From Clostridia bacterium (GTDB lineage: Bacteria > Bacillota_A > Clostridia > Oscillospirales > Acutalibacteraceae), in NCBI GenBank assembly GCA_017456015.1, contig JAFTLL010000004.1, positions 1 through 64,000 on the forward strand: a DNA stretch of 64,000 nucleotides, written 5' to 3'. The notes beneath the pieces were generated by a model. It saw nothing but the letters and a program-made list of their open reading frames with translations. It searched no databases and had not been told where the DNA came from. This document shows positions 35,845 to 42,654 of this stretch, piece by piece. Both the position numbers and the translations under genes were made by a program. Each line of letters begins with the position of its first letter. Within the stretch, counting starts at the first letter, position 1.

Positions 35845-36756
35845 TTAATCTTGTTTTTCTTCGATAAGCAGATTTATGGCAAATTCCGCATATTTGGAAA
35901 GATGTTGGCCTCGGCGGGTAACGATGACCGGTTGCCGACGGTAGGTGTTATCCTTGATTTTAAAAAGGGTGATTTCTCCGTTACATAACGCACCTTCGCC
36001 GATAAATTGCAGCGGAACAAGTGTGGCTCCGATTCCGGCTTGCGCCATAGCCCATGCCGTTGTTATGCCTGCAACCTCCATAGCGATATGCGGATGAAAA
36101 TCCGATGCCGCACAAAGTCGATCAAACAATACTCGCATTTCCTTTGACGGGTCAACAACAACAAACGGAAGTTCTGCGCAATCTTTGAAAACAATTTCCG
36201 CAAGATTGCCTGACGGCGCATTCGGAATTTCTCCCAACATTTCGTTGGGAACGGCAAGTACCAAAGCATCCGGCTCAATGGGAGTGTATTCCAAAACAGA
36301 ATCATCCACCGGCAGGTTGACAATGGCGAAATCAAGCTTTCCGTCTATTACATCTTTGCGGATTTGTTCGCTGTTTGTATCATAAAGACTAATCTCAACG
36401 CCCGGAAACCGTTCACGAACCTTCTTAACGATGGCAGGAATTAAATAAAGACTTCTAAACGGAGAAGCCCCAATTACCAACCGCCCCCGTTCTCCGGTGC
36501 TGAAACTTTCCAGCGAACGCTTTAACTGCTCCTCTTTGTAAAGCAGTTCTTTGGCCTCTCGAATAAAATGTTCACCTGCCGGTGTCAGTCTCAGCGGAGC
36601 ACAATTGCGGTCAAACAACTTAACGCCTAAATCCTTTTCCAGCAACATAATCTGTTTGCTGAGTGCCGGTTGGGTAATATTTAATTTTTCCGAAGCCTTG
36701 GAAAAGTTGCATGTTTTGGCCAACTCAATTGCATATTGCAGTTGTTTGGGATTCAA
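35845..36756 (-). CDS. LysR-family transcriptional regulator
   Basis: A LysR-type activator with the winged-helix domain at the N-terminus (NPKQLQYAIELAKTCNFSKASEKL) and a substrate-binding-like effector domain from about residue 90 (GRLVIGASPFRSLYLIPAIV). The TTG at 36756 gives 303 residues, the family norm, and has a GGTGAT site just upstream. ATG codons at 36768 and 36795 are possible alternatives, the latter with AGAGG ten bases before it. It is divergent from the TRAP-type permease at 36926 and probably controls it, as LysR genes usually regulate the divergent neighbour. Confidence 0.82.
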   Translation of the reverse strand: MNPKQLQYAIELAKTCNFSKASEKLNITQPALSKQIMLLEKDLGVKLFDRNCAPLRLTPAGEHFIREAKELLYKEEQLKRSLESFSTGERGRLVIGASPFRSLYLIPAIVKKVRERFPGVEISLYDTNSEQIRKDVIDGKLDFAIVNLPVDDSVLEYTPIEPDALVLAVPNEMLGEIPNAPSGNLAEIVFKDCAELPFVVVDPSKEMRVLFDRLCAASDFHPHIAMEVAGITTAWAMAQAGIGATLVPLQFIGEGALCNGEITLFKIKDNTYRRQPVIVTRRGQHLSKYAEFAINLLIEEKQD

Positions 36757-36847
36757 TCTTATCACCATCCTAACGAATGATTTGAATGATTTCATATATA
36801 GCATACCTCTTGAACTGTGAAAATGCAAGAAAAAACTAAAAAAACGC

Positions 36848-36876
36848 TTGACAGTTTCCATTATGAGATGTATTAT
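36848..36876 (+). promoter_or_regulatory. Sigma-A promoter of the TRAP permease operon
   Basis: TTGACA at 36848-36853, 17 bases, TATTAT at 36871-36876, in the LysR-permease intergenic region. Confidence 0.75.
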
Positions 36877-36925
36877 AACTTATATGGAATGGGTTCTATA
36901 ACCAAAATAGGAGGAAGGTGTACAT

Positions 36926-38287
36926 ATGCCAATTGAAATTATATATTTGGCAGTCGTTTTCGCAGTTGCGATTATCTTTTTCTGTTTCCTGAAACGGCCC
37001 TTATACGAGTGTATGTTTTTAGCATTCATTGCGTTACTTGCCGTTACCGGAACTTGGAAAAATGTTGGAAACTACATTTGGGACGCTCTGCAAGAGCCCA
37101 CACTGTATGTTATCTTTGCATTTATTCTCTCCGCAGACCTGTTGTCAAAGACCTCTGTAATTGATGATTGTATAGCTATCATTCTTTCCATCTTCGGTCG
37201 GTTCAGAGGCGGTGCGGGATTTGTTGCTGTTATTGGAAGTTCCTATATGGGCTCCCTTTCCGGTTCAGGCCCCGGAAACGTTGCAACCACCGGTGTTTTC
37301 ACCATTCCGGCAATGATTCGCTCAGGTTTCCCCCGTCATTTGGCTGCAAATGTTGAGGCGCATTCCAGCACTATGGGAAATATGATTCCGCCCGCTGGTA
37401 TGATTGGTATTGCTTTTGCCATTCTTGACGGTCTTTACCCTGACACCTACACCATGCCGCAATATTGGATGCTCCTTTGGGGAATTGCCGTTTGGTTTAT
37501 TCTTCAGCGTATCGTGACCTTGTACTTTATGTGCAGATACTATAAGGTTGAACCTATGCAGAAGGAAGACATCCCCAGTTTTAAGGAATCTCTTAAACGC
37601 GGCTGGAAGGCGATTTTCCTTCCCATTATTGTATTTGTTCCCTTTATATTTACAAGCGAATTTGCTGATTTCTTCACTGCCCGTCTCGGCGACGGTGCAA
37701 AAGCGCTTAACAACAGTCTGCTCTTGATCATCCCCTCGCTGATTGTTATTTGCGGCGTCTTCCTTTCCGATAAGAAGACCAGAGCCAAAATGACAATGAA
37801 AAATATGTACAACGATATTGCCAAGGGTATGCTTAAAGTTGTTCCCACAGCAGCGTTGGTGTTGTTTGCATACTTTGTAAGCAATGTTTTCGAAAGCCTT
37901 CATGTTGAAGAAGCAATCGGCGCGTATTTTGCCACACTCAATTTAAGTAAGGTAGCTCTTTGCTTCCTGATTCCGCTTTTCTGCGCAATTCTCGGTATGC
38001 TTTTGCCCGGCTCGTCGCAGGTAAAGATTTTCGGCGGCGTCATCATCACAATTATGGCTGCGGCAGGTTGTCATCCAATGCTGGTTGCCGGTATGCTTCC
38101 CTGTATCTGCGGTGCTATGCACGGTGTTACTCCTCCTTATTGCGCATGTGTTTACACAGGTATGGGTATCGCGCAGGCTGAGCTGAAACCCACCCTGATG
38201 AATTGTGCAATCTGGATCACACTGCATTACTTACTGTCTGTATTGATATTGCTTGGCATTATCCCCGTTTGGGGACTGGTCGGTTAA
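36926..38287 (+). CDS. TRAP-type large permease (DctM-like)
   Basis: A 453-residue membrane protein with about twelve spans. The segment SGSGPGNVATTGVFTIPAMIRSG, followed by VEAHSSTMGNMIPPAG, is the conserved DctM/TRAP large-subunit transport core, repeated in weaker form in the second half (GMLLPGSSQVKIFGG). TRAP carriers use sodium or proton gradients to import carboxylates or similar acids with an extracytoplasmic DctP protein. No DctP gene lies nearby. The divergent LysR regulator probably responds to the substrate, which is not evident. GGAGG precedes the ATG. Confidence 0.82.
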   Translation: MPIEIIYLAVVFAVAIIFFCFLKRPLYECMFLAFIALLAVTGTWKNVGNYIWDALQEPTLYVIFAFILSADLLSKTSVIDDCIAIILSIFGRFRGGAGFVAVIGSSYMGSLSGSGPGNVATTGVFTIPAMIRSGFPRHLAANVEAHSSTMGNMIPPAGMIGIAFAILDGLYPDTYTMPQYWMLLWGIAVWFILQRIVTLYFMCRYYKVEPMQKEDIPSFKESLKRGWKAIFLPIIVFVPFIFTSEFADFFTARLGDGAKALNNSLLLIIPSLIVICGVFLSDKKTRAKMTMKNMYNDIAKGMLKVVPTAALVLFAYFVSNVFESLHVEEAIGAYFATLNLSKVALCFLIPLFCAILGMLLPGSSQVKIFGGVIITIMAAAGCHPMLVAGMLPCICGAMHGVTPPYCACVYTGMGIAQAELKPTLMNCAIWITLHYLLSVLILLGIIPVWGLVG

Positions 38288-38302
38288 GGGGGTTGAAGGA
38301 AT

Positions 38303-38611
38303 ATGCGTAAAAAGATTTTTAAAGTTTTTAATGTAACCTATGGCGTTCTTATGTCGATTTCCTTCTTTGGCGGCCTTCTTCCGTTATTTCCGTTCATTTT
38401 TGCTTTGATTGTTGGCGGTAATTTAGCAGAGAAAATCTCTGTGTTCCTCTATGATCAGTATTATCCTTGGGTAATCATTAGCGGCTCTTTTGCAGTCCTT
38501 TTCGGCTTGGTTGCTATGTATGTGGGCAAGTTGGAAGGCCTCAGCATTAAAAATGTAAGCGCCGATAAATCTTCAAACGACAGCGAAGCAGCAGAACCCG
38601 AAACAAAATAA
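38303..38611 (+). CDS. Small membrane protein, partner of the TRAP-type permease
   Basis: A 102-residue protein with two to three hydrophobic segments (GVLMSISFFGGLLPLFPFIFALIVGG; WVIISGSFAVLFGLVAMYVG) and a hydrophilic, acidic C-terminal tail. It follows the permease by 15 bases and shares its terminator. Position and size suggest a DctQ-like small subunit, but it is shorter than usual DctQ (about 160 residues, four spans) and no family motif is seen. Call it an accessory subunit by context only. Confidence 0.6.
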   Translation: MRKKIFKVFNVTYGVLMSISFFGGLLPLFPFIFALIVGGNLAEKISVFLYDQYYPWVIISGSFAVLFGLVAMYVGKLEGLSIKNVSADKSSNDSEAAEPETK

Positions 38612-38623
38612 TTTCAAGCTTAT

Positions 38624-38664
38624 AAAAACAGCCGAGTCCTTACGGACTCTGCTGTTTTTACTTA
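38624..38664 (+). terminator. Terminator of the TRAP permease operon
   Basis: AAAACAGC-GAGTCC pairs with GGACTC-GCTGTTTT around a TTAC loop, with one mismatched pair, followed by TTTTTAC. Confidence 0.85.
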
Positions 38665-38739
38665 TTGTTCGGGTTTCATTTACAGTAGAAAGTATAAAAG
38701 TTTTATTATCATATCATAAATAACTTAAAAATTAAATCC

Positions 38740-38868
38740 AGGCAATATAAATTTCTTCTATTAACAAATACTAATATTTCAATTTAAATTTAAAGGAAAT
38801 TTATATATCAAGGCAACTGGAATTGTGCGTCGCATTGAGGCTCGTGTTATAATAACACCAAGAGCTAT
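38740..38868 (+). pseudogene. Decayed spoVT start with its leader, copy D
   Basis: The leader matches that of spoVT (AAATCCAGGCAATATAAATTTC, split by changes; TTAACAAATA; TTAAAGGAAATTTATAT). The start codon has changed from ATG to ATC at 38808-38810. The frame then reads KATGIVRRIEARVIITPRAI, against KATGIVRRIDDLG-RVVIPKEI in SpoVT, before similarity ends at about 38868. The ribosome site (AAAGGA) and the inverted repeat pairing it with ATAAATTTC upstream survive. It cannot make SpoVT and is best read as a remnant. Confidence 0.75.
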
Positions 38869-38941
38869 AAACCCGCATAAACACTAGGGTTTTCGCTGAT
38901 TTTGCCCAACTTAATTTGCACAAATACATAAGATACATAGC

Positions 38942-38970
38942 AAAAGCGAGGGGAATTCCCCTCGCTTTTC
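38942..38970 (-). terminator. Terminator of the XRE regulator gene
   Basis: A perfect 12-base stem, AAAAGCGAGGGG at 38942-38953 with 38958-38969, and a four-base loop AATT. The minus-strand T run is short (TTTT). Confidence 0.8.
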
Positions 38971-38972
38971 GT

Positions 38973-39629
38973 TTAGTCTAAAACGATATCTTTTACGATC
39001 TCATCAAAATATTTGGATACAATATGCAAACAAAACTCTTTCATCATTTCAATATTTTCTTCTTTTCCGCCGTAGATTTTACCGGTAATGGGTGATTCCA
39101 ATTGTACCATAAAATCTTGTAAGAGTGCCATAGTGTCTTCACCGTTTGCAATATCTTTGTAACGCTTGATGTATTGCAACAATATGCCAAACCGTTCGTG
39201 TGAAATTAAGTCATTTAGTAGTTTAAGGGTTGCTTTCCCCTGTGCCATATTATACGGAACGATCTCTTTCTCATAATCAAAGCCAATCGCTTCGTAATCC
39301 TTTTTTATATGGTCGGTATTGCCGGTTGCCAAGAGTTGTAATCCTGTAAAAAATTTCATCGTATCGTCGGTAAGCCCAAGTTGATCGGCAGTTAAGTTGG
39401 AGTTTTTATCCTCACGAATATTGCTAAGTCCTACTAAATAATCGCAAGAAACGCCTAGATACTCTGCCATTTTTCCTGCAAGAGCAATATCGGGATTGCG
39501 TTTTCCTAAAATATAAAAATTAATGCTTTGCCGCGAACAATTTACCGCTTCGGCAAATTCCCCTTGTGAAATTCCTTTTTCAGAAAGAAGTTGTTCTAAG
39601 CGGTGTCCAAAAATTTGTTGCATTTCCAT
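38973..39629 (-). CDS. XRE-family HTH regulator next to the barnase-barstar pair
   Basis: A 218-residue protein. The Cro/C1-type HTH is at residues about 6-66 (LEQLLSEKGISQGEFAEAVNCSRQSINFYILGKRNPDI, written here as two joined parts: recognition region CSRQSINFY). A C-terminal helical domain of unknown function follows, with no known motif. The ATG at 39629 is preferred over a TTG six bases earlier because GGAGG is eight bases upstream. It is divergent from the RNase gene at 39819; a large inverted repeat and a consensus promoter lie between them, so it probably represses the toxin-immunity genes and itself. Confidence 0.82.
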   Translation of the reverse strand: MEMQQIFGHRLEQLLSEKGISQGEFAEAVNCSRQSINFYILGKRNPDIALAGKMAEYLGVSCDYLVGLSNIREDKNSNLTADQLGLTDDTMKFFTGLQLLATGNTDHIKKDYEAIGFDYEKEIVPYNMAQGKATLKLLNDLISHERFGILLQYIKRYKDIANGEDTMALLQDFMVQLESPITGKIYGGKEENIEMMKEFCLHIVSKYFDEIVKDIVLD

Positions 39630-39653
39630 ATTCAAAGCCTCCGAAAGTACATA

Positions 39654-39684
39654 TTTGTAGCATTGAAAATTAATGTGCTACAAA
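39654..39684. promoter_or_regulatory. Operator-like inverted repeat in the XRE-RNase intergenic region
   Basis: TTTGTAGCA at 39654-39662 and TGCTACAAA at 39676-39684 form a perfect 9-base inverted repeat with a 13-base spacer. A third half-site GTAGCA lies at 39706-39711 inside the spacer of the divergent promoter. This is a good candidate for XRE-protein binding. Confidence 0.62.
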
Positions 39685-39688
39685 ACTA

Positions 39689-39717
39689 TTGACAAATCAA
39701 CAAAAGTAGCATATAAT
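39689..39717 (+). promoter_or_regulatory. Full-consensus sigma-A promoter of the barnase-barstar operon
   Basis: TTGACA at 39689-39694, 17 bases, TATAAT at 39712-39717. The spacer contains a GTAGCA half-site, and the main inverted repeat ends five bases upstream, so a repressor could cover the promoter. Confidence 0.8.
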
Positions 39718-39818
39718 ATATTATAGCAACAACAGTATAGATTGTCAAGTCTTTGGCGGCGGGAAGATTTGAACTGTACTTTTGGGCTAAAGAATGGTAT
39801 AATACGAAAGGAGAAAGG

Positions 39819-40325
39819 ATGCATTCTAATAAGTATAAAAACTGGATAGCCATTTTAGATTTAAAAACATGTTTGGAGTGCAGAATGCGACATGGTCAAA
39901 TCTATTTGGCAGAGGAAATTGTAGATCCGGAGCCTCCCCTACACCCTAATTGTCGATGTGAAATAGAATGGGTAAAAGCTCTTTATGCAGGAACCGCAAC
40001 AAGCAAGGGGAATGACGGTGCTGACTGGTGGTTAAAATGGATCGGAAAACTTCCGGATTATTACATCACATCTACAGATGCCAAAAATCAGGGATATAAT
40101 CCGTATCTTGGGAATCTGTGGATGGTTGCGCCCGGAAAGATGCTTACCAAAGGAAAGTATAAAAACAAAAACGGTCATTTACCATCGGCACCCGGACGAA
40201 TTTGGTATGAGGCGGATATTAACTATACTTGGGGATATCGTGGTTCTGACAGAGTCTTGTTTTCGAATGACGGATTAGTGTTTGTAACATACGATCATTA
40301 TAAGACTTTTCAAGTTATTGTGTAA
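39819..40325 (+). CDS. Barnase-like ribonuclease with an N-terminal Cys/His domain
   Basis: A 168-residue protein. Residues about 76-168 match barnase: LPDYYIT, GNLWMVAPGK, GRIWYEADINYTWGY and YDHYKTF. The catalytic set is present: Glu131, Arg141, Arg145 and His160, equal to barnase Glu73, Arg83, Arg87 and His102. The position of barnase Lys27 is Ser85. The N-terminal part has C-x2-C (Cys18, Cys21) and PPLHPNCRC (His42, Cys45, Cys47), like the metal-binding motif of phage head-morphogenesis (Mu gpF/SPP1 gp7) proteins. No signal peptide is seen. AGGAG precedes the ATG. The barstar gene follows, so this is a toxin-immunity pair. Confidence 0.9.
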   Translation: MHSNKYKNWIAILDLKTCLECRMRHGQIYLAEEIVDPEPPLHPNCRCEIEWVKALYAGTATSKGNDGADWWLKWIGKLPDYYITSTDAKNQGYNPYLGNLWMVAPGKMLTKGKYKNKNGHLPSAPGRIWYEADINYTWGYRGSDRVLFSNDGLVFVTYDHYKTFQVIV

Positions 40326-40339
40326 AGAGGGAGAATGCA

Positions 40340-40669
40340 ATGAATTATTTTGAAGAACAGAATAGAAATGCTTTTAAACCTATCATAGAGAATCCCATTA
40401 TTTTAGATTTTTCTTCTTGTGAATATTTGGGAGAGATACACCTCGTTTTAAAAGAGAAATTTGGTCTTCCTGAATATTACGGCGAAAATTGGGATGCTCT
40501 TTGGGATTGCTTAGATGATAGGTTTTGCGAGGATAAAGATTTTGTAGTGGAGATATATGGATATACCAAATTAGAAAACGACTTGCGCGGTCATTGTGCT
40601 GTGATGCTGGAAGTTTTTGACGATGTCCACGAAGAGCATCCAAATGTAGTTTTTAAACTTATTTCATAA
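40340..40669 (+). CDS. Barstar-family ribonuclease inhibitor
   Basis: A 109-residue inhibitor. LPEYYGENWDALWDCL at residues 43-58 is the barstar helix that plugs the barnase active site. Asp52 and Asp56 correspond to barstar Asp35 and Asp39, and Asp95 may replace Glu76. The N-terminus is about 18 residues longer than classical barstar. It lies 14 bases after the RNase gene with a GGGAG site, so it is co-expressed and should neutralise the RNase in the cell. Confidence 0.9.
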   Translation: MNYFEEQNRNAFKPIIENPIILDFSSCEYLGEIHLVLKEKFGLPEYYGENWDALWDCLDDRFCEDKDFVVEIYGYTKLENDLRGHCAVMLEVFDDVHEEHPNVVFKLIS

Positions 40670-40685
40670 ACATTTTAAAAAGCCA

Positions 40686-40759
40686 ACCTCGCACAGTATA
40701 AAACTCCTTTGTTGACAGATAATAGAAATGTTATCAAATCAACAAAGGAGTTTTTATAT
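40686..40759 (+). repeat. spoVT-type leader, copy A, with RBS-sequestering hairpin
   Basis: After CGCACAGTATAAA, the leader has AACTCCTTTGTTGA at 40702-40715, which is exactly complementary to TCAACAAAGGAGTT at 40739-40752; an inner stem GATAA/TTATC continues it. The ribosome site AAAGGAG lies in the 3' arm, so the folded mRNA would hide it. It belongs to the same repeat family as the leaders at 34665, 38740 and 41824. Confidence 0.72.
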
Positions 40760-40939
40760 ATGAAAGCAACAGGTATTGTGAGAAGAATAGACGATTTGGG
40801 CAGAGTTGTCATTCCAAAAGAGATTCGCCGTACCATACGGATTCGTGATGGAGACCCGTCACAGACAACATTGACACCCTTCGACAAGTTTTGTTTGGCA
40901 ATACATAGTGTGGTGGAGAGATATTATAAATTAAAATAA
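40760..40939 (+). pseudogene. Truncated SpoVT/AbrB-type protein (copy A)
   Basis: A 59-residue frame starting MKATGIVRRIDDLGRVVIP. The first 33 codons encode 31 residues identical to intact SpoVT (41899). About 18 of those codons differ synonymously, so the copy was under protein-level selection in a diverged lineage rather than recently duplicated. Similarity stops abruptly at about 40858, after GDP, where the last strand of the AbrB swapped-hairpin fold should follow. The remaining 25 residues are unrelated. It is probably non-functional, but its start, ribosome site and a terminator at its end are intact, so a small product is possible. Confidence 0.7.
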
Positions 40940-40967
40940 CGGAGTGAAAAACCACTCCGTTATTTTT
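40933..40967. terminator. Bidirectional terminator
   Basis: A 13-base stem (40934-40946 with 40953-40965), six-base loop, flanked by A-rich and T-rich runs. It lies between the truncated SpoVT copy and the convergent DUF1835 gene. Confidence 0.85.
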
Positions 40968-41778
40968 ATGCGAGAGAAAGTGTTCTAGGCCAATAACAAT
41001 CGTAATCGTCAGTTTTTTCTTCGCATATTTTAATTTTACCGATTTCAATTAAATGTTCGATTCTTTCTGATATAAAAGCGACATCACAACCGCCTTGCCA
41101 TTTTCCTAACATTTTTCCCATAATAAAGGTTTGTGATTTTGGTTCATTACTTACAAAACTTAAAATAACATTATCAAAGAAATCTTCCTCAACACCAACA
41201 ATTGAACCATCTACTAAAATTCTTAAAGGAGCATTTTCTTCGATGAGATGTTTCCAAGTTTGCGAATATGCCAATATTTCATTTTTGTTGAGGATTTGAG
41301 ATTTTTCAGCAAATTCTGCCATAAAATATGGATTTCCAAAAGAGGCCCAGTTCCTGTTTTCGGATGTTTTATTTTTGATGTCATCATATTCATATCCAGG
41401 GCAAAAAACAACCGATATGTTATTTTCAAAACCTTTTACTAAATTGCAAAACCAATACAGCCCACAACGGTCGTTTGCATTATTACTTAGCCATAATCTA
41501 ATTTCCTGACCCTCAGACAATAAGTCTTTTAATATTTCTTGTGCCTTATATGCTTTTTTTAATTCCTTTTTATATTGCTTTCGCAATTCTTTTTCCGTAA
41601 CTGTTTTATAGAAATATTTTAATGTATCAACATTTCTTTTAGTTTGAATTTCAATTATATCTCCATCTAGACTTCCATAGTTCAAATGCAAATCTAATGG
41701 TAATACATTACTTTTAATAAGGTTTCTGACTTCAATCAACAAACCACCAACAGAATCACTGAAACAAATATCGAGCAT
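40966..41778 (-). CDS. DUF1835/DUF3658 domain protein
   Basis: A 270-residue cytoplasmic protein. The N-terminal part starts MLDICFSDSVGGLLIEV, the DUF1835 pattern. The C-terminal part (VILSFVSNEPKSQTFIMGKMLGKW ... ISERIEHLIEIGKIKI, in pieces) fits DUF3658. Family function is unknown. The central segment is lysine- and glutamate-rich with helical character. It sits between spoVT-start copies A and B and is convergent to copy A, so it looks like a passenger gene of this accessory region. No promoter was assigned. Confidence 0.72.
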   Translation of the reverse strand: MLDICFSDSVGGLLIEVRNLIKSNVLPLDLHLNYGSLDGDIIEIQTKRNVDTLKYFYKTVTEKELRKQYKKELKKAYKAQEILKDLLSEGQEIRLWLSNNANDRCGLYWFCNLVKGFENNISVVFCPGYEYDDIKNKTSENRNWASFGNPYFMAEFAEKSQILNKNEILAYSQTWKHLIEENAPLRILVDGSIVGVEEDFFDNVILSFVSNEPKSQTFIMGKMLGKWQGGCDVAFISERIEHLIEIGKIKICEEKTDDYDCYWPRTLSLA

Positions 41779-41823
41779 GATTTCACCGCCTTTAATTTAG
41801 TATAGCACATTTTATATTAAAAG

Positions 41824-41898
41824 TAAATCCAACCAGTATAATTCCCCACCTTTAACAAATAATAGTATCACGATTTGAAATTAAAGGAGAATTTATAT
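41824..41898 (+). promoter_or_regulatory. spoVT leader (copy B, intact gene) with RBS-pairing potential
   Basis: Starting AATCCAACCAGTATAATTCC, this is the fourth member of the leader family. AATTC-CC-CCTTTAA upstream can pair with TTAAAGGAGAATT at 41881-41893, which contains the ribosome site; an inner hairpin around AGT-ATC-ACG resembles copy C. The other three copies keep equivalent pairings despite different bases. A sigma-G promoter would be expected for spoVT but was not recognised with confidence. Confidence 0.6.
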
Positions 41899-42438
41899 AT
41901 GAAAGCAACTGGAATAGTTCGTAGAATAGATGATTTGGGTCGTGTGGTTATCCCGAAAGAAATTCGCCGCACTATGAGGATAAGAGAGGGAGACCCGTTG
42001 GAAATTTACACCGCCGCAGACGGAGAAGTCATCTTTAAAAAATATTCGCCGATAGGAGAAATGTCACAAACCGCCATTCAGTTTGCCGACGCACTTTCCA
42101 AGCACACCGAACTGCCGGTCATTATTACCGACCGTGACCACTGCATTGCGGCCGCCGGTATTGCCAAACGAGAAGCCATCGACCACCGAATTTCCCCCGC
42201 ACTGGAAGAAACCATGGAGGCGCGCCGAAGTTTTGTTTCTTCGTCCGAAGGCAAAAGTCTTGCCGCACTGGAAGGCTTGGAACGCCAGGTGGCGGTTGCT
42301 TATCCTATTCTTTGCGCCGGCGATGTACTGGGTGCTGTATTGCTCCTTTCGGATGAAGAGGGGCGCCACCCGAGTGAAACCGATATCAAATTGACCGCCA
42401 TTACAGCAAATTTTCTTGCCAAGCAAATGGAGGAATAG
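41899..42438 (+). CDS. spoVT: Stage V sporulation protein T
   Basis: A 179-residue transcription factor. The AbrB swapped-hairpin DNA-binding domain occupies residues 1-47 (KATGIVRRIDDLGRVVIPK; REGDPLEIYTAADGEVIFKKY, given in two parts). A GAF-like C-terminal domain follows (LPVIITDRDHCIAAAGI; AYPILCAGDVLGAVLLL). Length matches the Bacillus protein (178). SpoVT tunes late forespore gene expression. The start at 41899, not an in-frame ATG 24 bases earlier, follows AAAGGAG. Its presence indicates a spore-forming lineage. Three partial copies of its 5' end lie within 7.3 kb upstream. Confidence 0.95.
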   Translation: MKATGIVRRIDDLGRVVIPKEIRRTMRIREGDPLEIYTAADGEVIFKKYSPIGEMSQTAIQFADALSKHTELPVIITDRDHCIAAAGIAKREAIDHRISPALEETMEARRSFVSSSEGKSLAALEGLERQVAVAYPILCAGDVLGAVLLLSDEEGRHPSETDIKLTAITANFLAKQMEE

Positions 42439-42459
42439 TTATATTCACACCATTTGCAT

Positions 42460-42497
42460 ACCCCGTTCGCGCGAAAACGCCGGCCGGGGTCTTTTTG
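42460..42497 (+). terminator. Terminator of spoVT
   Basis: ACCCCG at 42460-42465 pairs with CGGGGT at 42485-42490, with inner GCG/CGC pairing, followed by CTTTTTG. Confidence 0.75.
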
Positions 42498-42557
42498 TAT
42501 CCGGAATTGCATTCTGTGAAAAAGTATGTTAAACTAAATGCAAAAGTTCATAAACAC

Positions 42558-42589
42558 TTTACATATTTGAGGTTTGACCTTGTTATAAT
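42558..42589 (+). promoter_or_regulatory. Possible promoter of the ABC exporter operon
   Basis: TATAAT at 42584-42589 is preceded by TTTACA at 42558-42563, but the 20-base spacer is long. A second A/T-rich -10-like sequence occurs near 42616. The exact start is uncertain. Confidence 0.35.
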
Positions 42590-42654
42590 GGTTGTGAAAT
42601 ATGATGAAATCATTATAATGATTATATTATGGTTTTCAAACAGGAGGAAATAAA

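Larger units (their letters stand above)
38612..38972. other. Gene-free stretch holding two terminators and spoVT-leader copy D
   Basis: After the permease terminator the stretch is A/T-rich and carries the decayed spoVT-start repeat (38740-38868), then the terminator of the minus-strand XRE gene at 38942-38969. No other gene or RNA was recognised. Confidence 0.6.

Noticed and set aside
36757..36861. Longer LysR start at 36861
   Set aside because: It would add 35 residues not found in LysR proteins and nearly reach the divergent promoter.
34665..42438. Insertion sequence, integron or CRISPR explanation for the repeated leaders
   Set aside because: No transposase or integrase gene is present, spacing is kilobases and irregular, and the repeats match a known gene start rather than a transposon end or CRISPR unit.
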